Program-made: the position numbers and the translations under genes
NCBI GenBank assembly: GCA_964017065.1
Contig: OZ024784.1
Span: forward strand, 10,459,152-10,523,151
Direction: 5' to 3'
Length of the DNA stretch: 64,000 nt
DNA from: Haliclona indistincta
Taxonomy: Eukaryota; Porifera; Demospongiae; Haplosclerida; Chalinidae
The notes under the pieces: generated by a model
What the model saw: only the letters and a program-made list of their open reading frames with translations
The model's database searches: none
What the model was told of the DNA's origin: nothing
Part shown: piece by piece, positions 57,901-61,620 of the stretch
How the letters are laid out: each line of letters begins with the position of its first letter
Position numbering within the stretch: the stretch's first letter is position 1

Positions 57901-59108
57901 GGCACCATGAATAAATTTCATGGCACATAGCAGGACAGTAGTGCCTGCTTTGCTAACACGATTTGGATAAGGTGCATGCCCTACCGGAAAGTGAAGAGCC
58001 CAGTAGTGTGCACCTTATAATACACAACGAGCACACTAACACTAGTGGGACTTCGAATGAGTAATAACAAAACAATTGATGGCTCCTCGTGTAACATTGG
58101 ATTTGTACGCATGAGCTTCCGGTCGAGTTGTTAAAAATAGACAGACCACGAGGGCTCGTGGTCTATTTTTAATAACTCGACCGGAAGGTCATGCTTACAA
58201 ATCCAATGTTACACAAGGAGCCATACATTAACTATTACATAGTACATTATGCTAATGCAATGCCTCTAGGCAAATAATTTTAGTAGCATGGAGAGAGTGG
58301 CTCCTGTTGATTCATTAGCCTCTCAAATGAGTATTTCATAAAGCCATAAATTAAGAATTACAGGACTACTCGTGGCAATTATCATCTCTTGGATTTTGCT
58401 GTTTAACTCCAACAAGTTTCCTTTCTTTCCTACATAATCTTTAATAAGCAACACCTTGCAACTTCACAAATGCCATTATAAACATATCACTATAACATGA
58501 CGCATGATGTCACTAGGTGATTTGATACACGAAATGTGTGACTAAGATTCAGTTTTTGCCTTCTATTCAGGGTTATCTTAATTTTGCAGGAAGATCAAGT
58601 GACCGAAGAAGTAGAAATCGATCATCGTGTTCATAGTCGGCTAATTGGAGCTAGAGGAAAGTCAATTGGAAAAGTGATGGATAAATTTCATGTAGTAGTG
58701 AGATTTCCAAAAGACAAAACTGACAGTGCTGTGACAATAACTGGCACGGAAGAGAATGTGGAGGATGCTAAGGAACATCTGCTAATGCTAGCTGAGGACT
58801 ATGTATGTAACCAATAGTCTATTATGCATTTTTCTGTTCTCCTCTCTCAGATGCAAGATGTCATTCAGCAGCAAGAAGAACAGGAGATTCGTAGTCAATA
58901 CACTCGACCTACAGGCTACAAGCAACAAAACCTTAAACCACAGGAAGGCAAGGGGTTTGTTGTTAAGGGTGCTCCTTGGTCCTCTTCTACTGAGGATTTT
59001 CCTGCCATTGGTAATTCCAGTCCTCTTCCAGCTGATGTTCCCTCCACTAAGAAACTCTCTTGGGGGCCATCTGCCTTGGGACCAAAACTGCCAAAAAAGG
59101 CTGTATGA
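15507..59108 (+). CDS. HDLBP: Vigilin (high-density lipoprotein-binding protein), complete multi-KH RNA-binding protein
   Basis: Vigilin binds RNA through tandem KH domains; family roles include mRNA stability, ER-linked translation and heterochromatin. Exons: 15507-15534, 15767-15975, 16025-16246, 16939-17145, 18059-18274, 20474-20576, 22191-22294, 22669-22881, 24861-24939, 25616-25755, 28803-29021, 29072-29158, 29414-29545, 31056-31274, 32123-32209, 35515-35652, 35742-35813, 41188-41334, 47135-47455, 55429-55668, 57155-57376, 58590-58802, 58851-59108. All splice borders are GT/AG and the frame stays open throughout, giving 1291 aa against 1268 in human. Fifteen KH units occupy residues 80-1206, followed by a tail ending after GFVVKGAPW and WGPSALGPK, as in vertebrates. 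The start is chosen because the upstream exon is in frame and gives exactly 37 residues before PTY, as in human; a shorter start at 15814 (1266 aa) is possible. Confidence 0.93.
16025..16246 (+). CDS. HDLBP: Vigilin exon 3: KH1, divergent
   Basis: Residues 80-153, beginning VFHVPLEERRYTSEP. It lacks the GXXG RNA-contact loop; the stretch GTESQQASIVREIMEKTG aligns with the equally loop-less first KH of vertebrate vigilin. The second half, LTIMVTGRPSHVNDAKRLI, is a normal KH end. Confidence 0.9.
16939..17145 (+). CDS. HDLBP: Vigilin exon 4: KH2
   Basis: Residues 154-222. VPKEHHKSVLGRQGARLKKI carries the GXXG loop as GRQG. INVPRPDDPSEFIRVTGSKE is strongly conserved with vertebrate KH2. Confidence 0.93.
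17256..17374 (+). repeat. Dispersed repeat, copy 2 (related to 4174-4275)
   Basis: It lies in the intron between KH2 and KH3 and shares ATTAAATTCACAG and CATATTTGGAAGTTACT with the SOX-intron copy, same orientation. Confidence 0.55.
18059..18274 (+). CDS. HDLBP: Vigilin exon 5: KH3
   Basis: Residues 223-294. FERVNVEFIYQPFINGPNGT with GXXG as GPNG; then TRINIPPYTMQKDEITIAGE, close to vertebrate TRINIPPPSVNRTEIVFTGE. Confidence 0.9.
18549..18815. mobile_element. Palindromic TA-flanked element, 267 bp, CAGCGG ends
   Basis: Almost the whole element is one inverted repeat: left CAGCGGTTTTCACGCTTCTT, right its near-complement, with a short centre around GACAAGTCTC. TA flanks both ends (18547-18548 and 18816-18817). 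A shorter relative with the same ends is at 46938-47023. Confidence 0.78.
19601..19802. mobile_element. AATTTT-rich MITE-like repeat
   Basis: The ends TAGCTAGAAATTTTG and CAAAATTTCTACATGTAGCTA are roughly inverted; the interior repeats GCCAAAATT several times. It resembles the elements at 40517-40717 and 51929-52016. Ends are approximate. Confidence 0.45.
20474..22294 (+). CDS. HDLBP: Vigilin exons 6-7: KH4 (split), GXXG altered to RXXG
   Basis: Exons 20474-20576 and 22191-22294, residues 295-363, joined in phase 1. VRKSQHKYIVRPKGQGIQDI shows RPKG where vertebrate KH4 has GPKG, so the first loop glycine is missing. The second exon encodes VFVEVPSLSSEDNTITLRGP. Confidence 0.9.
20577..22190 (+). 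other. Vigilin intron inside KH4
   Basis: 20793-21150 looks like a degraded transposon with typical insect/sponge-repeat ends (GTGTAGCCAGG near the left, GGGGCTACAAGGGGGGTTTC near the right). A short (TA)n run lies near 21340-21355. A coding-like exon at 21440-21570 is listed separately. The remainder is AT-rich without recognised features. Confidence 0.45.
21440..21570 (+). CDS. Coding-like exon of unknown origin inside a vigilin intron
   Basis: An ATG opens 43 codons with a biased, protein-like composition: an acidic/Ser-rich start (MDDSDLPRDSDSSDSLVST) followed by Ala/Arg-rich RALARERKRRCRRVNY, ending at a GTAATA donor-like site at 21571. It is preceded by a CG-rich patch. It could be the first exon of a transposon gene or of a nested host gene; I recognise no family and found no second exon. 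Confidence 0.3.
22669..22881 (+). CDS. HDLBP: Vigilin exon 8: KH5
   Basis: Residues 364-434. VKAPAWLHRFIIGRGGLNVK has GXXG as GRGG; LPHINVTFVRDDEKIVIEGT follows. Vertebrate KH5 has the same APSWLHRFIIGKKG context. Confidence 0.93.
22965..23113. mobile_element. Inverted-repeat element, about 149 bp
   Basis: The ends GTTAAAGCATCGTG and CGGTGCTTTAAC face each other, and AGTGCTCTATGG pairs with CCATAGAGCAC further in. Related pieces (AATGCTCTATGAAACG, ATTTAGAGCAC) continue to about 23240, so a second damaged copy may adjoin. Confidence 0.6.
23427..23907. mobile_element. PIF/Harbinger-like MITE, 481 bp
   Basis: The ends AGCTGTGTCCGCACT and AGTGCGGACACGCCT are inverted repeats, each flanked by TTA (23424-23426 and 23908-23910). 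The interior repeats AATGCG and GATTCAA motifs. Same architecture as 6805-7037 and 52043-52507. Confidence 0.7.
24022..24115. repeat. Perfect 41-bp hairpin with 12-nt loop
   Basis: 24022-24062 and 24075-24115 are exact reverse complements over 41 bp. The loop is CTCCATGGAACG. An extra partial direct copy (GTCCAACCAACTAAG) precedes the left arm at about 23998. The structure sits in the sense strand of the vigilin pre-mRNA, between KH5 and KH6. Confidence 0.85.
24861..25755 (+). CDS. HDLBP: Vigilin exons 9-10: KH6 (split after the GXXG loop)
   Basis: Exons 24861-24939 and 25616-25755, residues 435-507, phase-1 junction. VHVKQKYHPHIIGKKGTN carries GKKG. The second exon gives SDCIRIEGDPKGVAAAKKMI, close to vertebrate SNLIRIEGDPQGVQQAKREL. 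The tag before the second exon is TTTTGCCAG. Confidence 0.92.
25097..25215 (+). repeat. Fragment of the fold-back family at 41946-42460
   Basis: TTAGAAACCGAAATAGA, CTCGCGCTATG and GCTCGGGAC appear in the same order as in 42050-42130. Only one arm is present here, so this is half an element or a solo arm. Confidence 0.6.
25835..25858. repeat. Palindrome followed by a conserved flank, copy 1
   Basis: TACCACTGCCG and CGGCAGTGGTA form a perfect 11-bp stem around CT. The flank then reads TAGGGATGACCGCGAATTA, shared with the copy at 26324-26347. Confidence 0.6.
26324..26347. repeat. Palindrome followed by a conserved flank, copy 2
   Basis: TATCATTGCCGATCGGCAATGATA is a perfect palindrome with three paired changes from copy 1 (A/T for G/C at matching sites), followed by TAGGGATGACCTCGAATTA. 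Paired changes keep the stem intact. Confidence 0.6.
27592..28208. mobile_element. Fold-back element with five 60-bp tandem repeats inside
   Basis: Arms of about 120-165 bp are inverted copies (left AAGTAAAGTAAAAAAGCTTT); the right arm has an extra internal duplication of GCAAGCATCATCCCATCTTG. Between them, 27718-28000 contains five units of about 60 bp that start GGAGGACGCAGTCCGATG. One minus-strand frame stays open across the units and would encode a repeating peptide with NRQLLHRTASSK. Confidence 0.78.
28803..29021 (+). CDS. HDLBP: Vigilin exon 11: KH7
   Basis: Residues 508-580. VKIAQKWHGLIIGPNGEHMK with GPNG; then RDRFSSVHVAFPEKGERCDS and VTLRGPKEEV, matching vertebrate VQLRGPKNEV. Confidence 0.93.
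29072..29545 (+). CDS. HDLBP: Vigilin exons 12-13: KH8 (split)
   Basis: Exons 29072-29158 and 29414-29545, residues 581-653, phase 0. VHVFKKFHGSIIGRGGATLR has GRGG; the second exon starts IREETNTKIEMPKEAAHSDT. The intron before exon 12 is only 50 bp. Confidence 0.92.
29546..31055 (+). other. Vigilin intron between KH8 and KH9
   Basis: It contains a 499-bp inverted-repeat element at 30320-30818. 29620-30300 is otherwise unremarkable; an open frame at 29806-30024 has no recognisable content. Confidence 0.5.
30320..30818. mobile_element. Inverted-repeat element, about 499 bp
   Basis: The ends CTAGTCTAGTGCGCTATGA and TCATAGCGCACTAGACTAG are perfect inverted repeats. Homology continues inward over about 100 bp through CCCGTAAAACGAAAAAGG-like and AAGATAA blocks. 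No coding sequence or clear target duplication. Confidence 0.72.
31056..31274 (+). CDS. HDLBP: Vigilin exon 14: KH9
   Basis: Residues 654-726. VTIQIPHHMHIAIIGTKGKL with GTKG; IRSVMEECGGVRIHFP is nearly identical to vertebrate IRSIMEECGGVHIHFP, the best-conserved stretch of the protein here. Confidence 0.95.
32123..35652 (+). CDS. HDLBP: Vigilin exons 15-16: KH10 (split by a 3.3-kb intron)
   Basis: Exons 32123-32209 and 35515-35652, residues 727-801, phase 0. LRCKPEYHRFLIGRGGANIR has GRGG and mirrors vertebrate IRAKPEYHKFLIGKGGGKIR. The second exon starts VRDQFDARVIFPQKGSDDEA and includes ITIIGRKENAEAAK. The intron carries two large transposon copies. Confidence 0.93.
32314..32902. mobile_element. 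TTAA-flanked TIR element, 589 bp
   Basis: The ends GGGTGCTCAACACTAATTAA and its complement near 32867-32902 form a 34-bp TIR. TTAA lies on both sides (32310-32313 and 32903-32906), the duplication made by piggyBac-type transposition. Just inside the left end, TTGTGAATATC recurs three times in tandem. No transposase. Confidence 0.72.
34306..35405. mobile_element. 1.1-kb near-perfect palindrome (fold-back transposon)
   Basis: Left arm 34306-34845 and right arm 34868-35405 are inverted copies with only a few differences, around a spacer of about 20 bp. The ends are TTACGGTGGCCCTAAAGG. TTCA flanks both sides, a likely 4-bp target duplication. The outer part of each arm has four to five 20-bp tandem units of GTTCTCTC...CCCTCA type. 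Paired open frames in the two arms are mirror shadows. Confidence 0.88.
35742..41334 (+). CDS. HDLBP: Vigilin exons 17-18: KH11 (split), GXXG altered
   Basis: Exons 35742-35813 and 41188-41334, residues 802-874, phase 0. VFVERKYHRHFIQRRGQ has QRRG instead of GXXG; vertebrate KH11 likewise has IRRG here. The second exon gives EVSEENGGVIISFPMSSSTS and VLLKGAPQCVEGAK. The intron between is 5.4 kb and full of transposon remains. Confidence 0.9.
36583..37011. mobile_element. TIR element, about 429 bp
   Basis: The ends CTAGCCTGGCCGCTGCC and GGCCAGCGGCCAGACTAG are inverted; homology runs about 75 bp inward through GGTGGTGGACGGCGTGTAGG and CAAACATTGCCATTCA. An inner pair CAAGATCTTGAGCAGTA is self-complementary. 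A related end (CTAGTCACTGCCCCTCC, GGATCTAGCAAA) occurs near 51711-51760. Confidence 0.72.
37046..37370 (-). pseudogene. hAT transposase C-terminal remnant
   Basis: The minus-strand frame encodes TGERSLSKLKLIKNEKR, then MVQERLNALSLMAIESDLL and INFDDIVKTF, the hAT dimerisation motif. The upstream part (NVAVAFKI) is in another frame, so the gene is broken. CAGTGTCGG at 37046 has the form of a hAT terminus. The other end is missing; the remnant abuts retroelement sequence on the right. Confidence 0.7.
37378..37818 (-). pseudogene. Ty3/gypsy-like gag fragment with possible LTR edge and primer-binding site
   Basis: The minus-strand frame begins after a tract ending ...CTACA/TGGTGACAGAG (37819-37808), which has the form of an LTR end followed by a primer-binding site. 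It then encodes VELFNFQHPDWEKW and RRNVIYERARFNQRAQ, a retrotransposon gag region. The frame stops after about 140 residues, where hAT sequence follows; no reverse transcriptase is present. Confidence 0.6.
37902..40146 (-). pseudogene. Decayed LTR-retroelement: gag, CCHC zinc knuckle and aspartic protease
   Basis: Read right to left on the minus strand: a coiled, Glu-rich ORF (40146-39811), an Ala/Glu coiled segment (about 39600-39420), a gag core with SWEEAVQGLKSRLEPGARS (about 39260-38800), a zinc knuckle with CDGDGHLARNC (about 38660-38600), and an aspartic protease with LIDSGAEITIIG (about 38250) continuing to WRGG (37936). A stop codon interrupts the gag before MGHSVKS, and frame changes occur near 38990 and 38160. 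Reverse transcriptase, RNase H and integrase are absent. It lies antisense in a vigilin intron. Confidence 0.65.
40517..40717. mobile_element. TACCGTA-ended MITE, 201 bp
   Basis: TACCGTAGATCTGGAAATTTTC on the left faces GAAAATTTCCAGATTTACGGTA on the right. The interior repeats AATTTTCG and TTTTCGTC. It belongs with 51929-52016 and, more loosely, 19601-19802 and the AT-rich patches near 9080-9175 and 48747-48890. Confidence 0.68.
41946..42460. mobile_element. Long imperfect palindrome (fold-back), about 515 bp
   Basis: Nested matching arms: ACGCACCA with TGGTGCGT outside, AGCGCAGGTAAGGTCTAAA with TTTAGACCATACCTGCGCT, then GAAACCGAAATAGA against a TCTATTTCG block. The centre is near 42205. The arms are more diverged than in the other palindromes, so it is older. 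One arm fragment recurs at 25097-25215. Confidence 0.7.
45957..46044. repeat. 88-nt imperfect hairpin
   Basis: The left arm AGCACCACTGCAAGTGCAAT and the right arm ATTGCACTCGCAACGGTGCT pair over about 36 bp with a few mismatches, around a loop containing ACTAACACCCTGA. It could be a minimal MITE or a small-RNA precursor; size alone cannot decide. Confidence 0.6.
46938..47023. mobile_element. Short TA-flanked MITE, 86 bp, CAGCGG ends
   Basis: The ends CAGCGGTTTCACTACTTCTT and AGTAATAAAACTGCTG are inverted repeats flanked by TA (46936-46937 and 47024-47025). It is an internally deleted relative of 18549-18815. Confidence 0.65.
47135..47455 (+). CDS. HDLBP: Vigilin exon 19: KH12 with an acidic/proline insert
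   Basis: Residues 875-981. IECIIPRKHHRDVMGPKGSN with GPKG, then an insert of about 50 residues rich in E, K, D, S and P (REKEKEVATKSPSV ... EAAAPPPTDPRD) before IIMITGHIENCEAAKEALL. Vertebrate vigilin has a similar insert at the same place. Confidence 0.93.
47499..47789 (-). mobile_element. Non-autonomous element, copy A (inverted copy at 54658-55021)
   Basis: The right part has inverted subterminal blocks: GGATCTACGCGATGTAGAAG against CTTCTAAATCACGTAGATCC, around CCATAGCGCCCTCGCTATG. The left edge ATCAGGTTGCGTAGCTGC and the right edge GGATGCGCTGTCTA match the ends of copy B in opposite orientation. Confidence 0.7.
51929..52016. mobile_element. TACCGTA-ended MITE, 88 bp
   Basis: TACCGTA on the left and TACGGTA on the right, with AATTTCG repeated between (AAAATTTCGTGAATAG, TTTGCGAAATTTTCC). 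A short member of the 40517-40717 family. Confidence 0.6.
52043..52507. mobile_element. PIF/Harbinger-like MITE, 465 bp
   Basis: The ends AGCCCCGTTTACAC and ATGTAAGCGGGGCT are inverted, flanked by TAT on both sides (52040-52042 and 52508-52510). The inner right part repeats ATCCGG/CCGGAT-like and AATCCAGAT motifs. Confidence 0.65.
53858..55136 (+). repeat. 44-bp minisatellite, about 18 copies, interrupted by a transposon
   Basis: The unit starts ACCATCAACCTACTGTGTTA and continues through CCATAGAGTACTGTATCTTG. The main block covers 53858-54650; about two and a half more units lie at 55022-55136, after the inserted element at 54658-55021. Copies differ by one or two bases (ATATCTTG/GTATCTTG, ACCATC/GCATC), with variants that recur in adjacent units. 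There are no unique spacers, so it is not a CRISPR array. Confidence 0.92.
54658..55021 (+). mobile_element. Non-autonomous element, copy B, inserted in the minisatellite
   Basis: It starts GTTAGACAGCGCATCCGAGG and ends near GACGCTTAGCTGTGGTCTAA. An inverted pair, GATCTACGCGATTTAGAAGC and GCTTCTACATCGCGTAGATC, lies in its left half. Minisatellite units resume directly after it. A short Arg-rich open frame (54785-54970) lies inside but has no recognised family. Confidence 0.72.
55429..55668 (+). CDS. HDLBP: Vigilin exon 20: KH13
   Basis: Residues 982-1061. VDVPYEFHGSIIGQRGREVR with GQRG; then DEYRVNIDVPRAELKQSVIT, and a coiled end KVQQFEAEKEER like vertebrate RVKELQAEQEDR. Confidence 0.93.
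55669..57154 (+). other. Vigilin intron between KH13 and KH14
   Basis: AT-rich, with no element that I could delimit. A tandem-like CATCCTGAACATGTTCACACC pattern occurs at 56252-56283. The acceptor before exon 21 is unusual (CATCGAAG, no pyrimidine just before AG). Confidence 0.4.
57155..57376 (+). CDS. HDLBP: Vigilin exon 21: KH14
   Basis: Residues 1062-1135. LRVDSKYHPNIIGRKGATIN with GRKG, then RDDYDVRIQLPDKGGTNLKE and ITIIGYQHQVQAA. Vertebrate KH14 reads VDPKYHPKIIGRKGAVITQI. A (CT)n run follows the donor at 57386-57403. Confidence 0.95.
57377..58589 (+). other. Vigilin intron between KH14 and KH15
   Basis: It contains a (CT)n run at its start, some inverted GTACCACT/AGTGGTAC motifs at 57755-57890 and the 142-bp palindrome at 58081-58222. 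Nothing else was identified. Confidence 0.45.
58081..58222. repeat. 142-bp near-perfect palindrome
   Basis: The left arm GGCTCCTCGTGTAACATTGG and the right arm CCAATGTTACACAAGGAGCC pair through to a centre at ACCACGAGGGCTCGTGGT. The stem is about 65 bp with a handful of mismatches and almost no loop. Confidence 0.82.
58590..58802 (+). CDS. HDLBP: Vigilin exon 22: KH15
   Basis: Residues 1136-1206. VEIDHRVHSRLIGARGKSIG with GARG, then MDKFHVVVRFPKDKTDSAVT; vertebrate KH15 reads VPLDHRVHARIIGARGKAIR. Confidence 0.95.
58851..59108 (+). CDS. HDLBP: Vigilin exon 23: C-terminal tail and stop
   Basis: Residues 1207-1291 after a 48-bp intron. Gln/Glu-rich start (MQDVIQQQEEQEIRSQY), then GKGFVVKGAPWSSSTEDFPA and LSWGPSALGPK before TGA. 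The GFVV..APW and WGP motifs are the conserved vigilin end. Confidence 0.93.
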   Translation: MQDVIQQQEEQEIRSQYTRPTGYKQQNLKPQEGKGFVVKGAPWSSSTEDFPAIGNSSPLPADVPSTKKLSWGPSALGPKLPKKAV

Positions 59109-59150
59109 ACAGGAGAATTGTTAGAATTTTTCAGATTTCTGAAATTTGCT

Positions 59151-59156
59151 ATTAAA
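59151..59156 (+). promoter_or_regulatory. Probable vigilin polyadenylation signal (ATTAAA)
   Basis: ATTAAA, the commonest variant of AATAAA, lies 43 bp after the stop and upstream of the IRF TATA box, as needed to end this transcript inside a 217-bp gap. Confidence 0.45.
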
Positions 59157-59241
59157 ATTAATTTTTGAGTGCCTAATAATAATAATGCTGCTTCATAATA
59201 ATTATTATTTCCCGCGACTACGCGCCCACGCAACCTATATG

Positions 59242-59248
59242 TATAAAA
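59242..59248 (+). promoter_or_regulatory. TATA box of the IRF gene
   Basis: TATAAAA, 78 bp before the IRF ATG, would place transcription start near 59272. A CG-rich patch with TTTCCCGCG (59206-59214) lies just upstream. Confidence 0.6.
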
Positions 59249-59325
59249 AGAATCTGCCACGTACACCACTGTTCTGTGTCGGCTTGTTCTGATAGTTTTC
59301 TAACCAGCAATACTCGACTTACAGA

Positions 59326-61378
59326 ATGTCTGAGACGACGCAAAATATTACCCGAAGCTGTAACAGCGATGGCGAGCAAGAACCAGAACGACCTGAGCGT
59401 ATGCGCGAATGGTTGGTTAGGATGATAAACACCCCTGGGAGATTTCCTGGACTCGATTGGCTCGACCCAGACAAGACCGTTTTCAAGGTACCTTGGATAC
59501 ACGCAAAGAAAAGAGGCTACAACAGAGAGCGTGATGCGGCACTTTTTAAGGCGTGGGCTATTCACTCTGGAAAGTACAGAGACGAAAGCGATCCCACAGT
59601 ATGGAAAATAAACTTTCGCTGTGCGATCAACGGCCTCAAGGACATTGTTGAGCTCAAAGATCTACAGACAGAAGACTGCCGTGTGTACAAAGTGCTTCCA
59701 AGCACAAGAAAGAACAAAAGAACTCGAAAAAGAACTCCCGGCCGCAGCGCTGACCCGTACACTTTCCCGCAAGGTAGGTATGGCCTCGCCAGTATTGATT
59801 GTACGGTATGATGTTGTCCATGTTGCAGGGTCGTACACAGGATCTTCGCCGATCTCAGCTGCAGCTTGGCAGCCGCACAATTACCCTCCGTTGGGTGGAT
59901 TACAAGTGGACGGTTCATATCCTTCGTCCATTGGTAATACGCTTCACTACCAACCGCCTTGTGCTAGGATTCCGCCATACTCTACCTTCAGCATGGCCGC
60001 AACATTGCCGCCGCCTCCACAGTACAGCGAGGTATGTATTGCAGAATTGTGTACTTGCACGTACCTAGGGGAAATCCTTTGGCGGTCTGATTAGGGTTCA
60101 GTGATAGTCTGTGAATTTAGTTGATTCGCGGCAGTGCTGGCTTCAGCGCCAAAACGACGCGCTTGGGTTTCTCCCTCGTTATGAGAATGGCTTCCTATGT
60201 GCTTCTATAATTTTAAACCTTATTTCTCCCTTACAGAGCAACAATTATCAATATAACTCCCCTATACCAATCCCATACTCTGAGCCATGTACCAGTGTCT
60301 ACAATTCAAACTCTATAGCAATGTCCTCGATAGATATAAGAGGGGAATCTCCTGACAGTGGAATAGGTAAGGAATTCGAATGGGTAATTATAACACTGAT
60401 TCATTTCGCTTCTCACAGTTGAACCATCTCACTCAATGGCTGCGTCACCTCCACAATCATCTCCTGCAGAACCCAATAATTATTCAACTGCGATAACCAC
60501 CAATTCTATGAGTGAGTCACCACATATCCACACTGTAATTAGTATTTGAATAAGCTTCTCTTATTTCTGCAGCTGATCCCACATGCTCCTACCCTCTTAG
60601 TGTCATCACATCAACATCATCAACGACAAGTGACCCACAAATCATTGATGTGATAGAGGAGCTCAACAGTGTCTCACCACACCCAACTTCACCTCCTTCT
60701 GTCTCTTCCCCTCCTCCACCGTCCCATCAGATAAACGTGTCTGTATTTTATGGCACAACTCCTGTCATTAGCAAAAATATCTCATCACTAAAAGGTTGCA
60801 GAATTTCTTTCGGCCATACTAACCCGCCAACATCACTAGATCCGGTAAAGATGGAAGATCTATTTGGATCAATGGAAGCAGAACAGATTTACCTATCTTC
60901 CAACCACCCAGTTCCTCAGGCAAAAGAGTTGCTTGAATCAATGCTTCGTGGACTAGTCATAGAAACTCACAATAATGACGTGTACGCAACTGCTCTTTGT
61001 CGTTGCATGGTGCATTGTGGGACTTCCTACTACCAGCATAGTATGCCCTTGGACAGGGAAAAAAGGACCAAAGTATTTGACTACTGCAAATTTCAAACTT
61101 CTTTAGAACAGCATGTCATGCACTGCAGTCCTTTACCTGAACCACATGTAATTTTCAGCTTAGGTCAGCTGTGGGGACCCCAGCACCCTGTGACACTAAA
61201 TCTTATCTCTATTGTAGTCACCATTAATCAAGCCAAAAATGATATCCAGACATATCTGCCTCCTTTCTATCCTTCTCACAACTTGCTCACGACAATTGCC
61301 AATCCGGTGGAAGTCCAGCAATCAAGTAATTCCGACGCAAGAGCCGATCAATTTCTTTCCTCTGTCCTACCTTGTTGA
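59326..61378 (+). CDS. Interferon regulatory factor (IRF) family transcription factor
   Basis: Five exons: 59326-59773, 59829-60031, 60237-60366, 60419-60511 and 60573-61378, with compatible phases; 559 aa. Residues 26-124 are the IRF DNA-binding domain with five spaced tryptophans (29, 45, 57, 77, 93) in MREWLVRMI, FPGLDWLDPDKTVFKVPWIH and FKAWAIHSGKY. The recognition helix FRCAINGLKDI keeps the Arg and Cys that contact GAAA sites. A basic stretch follows (STRKNKRTRKRTPGR), then a Pro/Ser-rich linker, and from about 344 an IRF-association domain (INVSVFYGTTPV, GCRISFGHT, CKFQTSLEQHV). In animals IRFs act in innate immunity and development; the role here is not known. Introns are 51-205 bp. 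Confidence 0.93.
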
Positions 61379-61614
61379 AACCCAATGCACGTCACTGTAA
61401 GTACTACACTAACCCCTATCCCTTAGGACCAATCATGTTTAATTTTTTCTAGGACTGTTAAAATTTGTACTCTAAGATTATTTCATGCAGTAATTGGTAG
61501 TGTTTATTGTTGTTCACTATGTGGAATGACTCAAGTTGCTCACATTGAGCGTGGTGGACGTATTTGCTTTTCTATTATTTCTGTACACACTGTTACTTAA
61601 GTATAAGTCTTTAT

Positions 61615-61620
61615 AATAAA
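61615..61620 (+). promoter_or_regulatory. IRF polyadenylation signal (AATAAA)
   Basis: AATAAA 236 bp after the IRF stop, in an AT-rich stretch followed by T-rich sequence (61648-61680). Confidence 0.55.
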
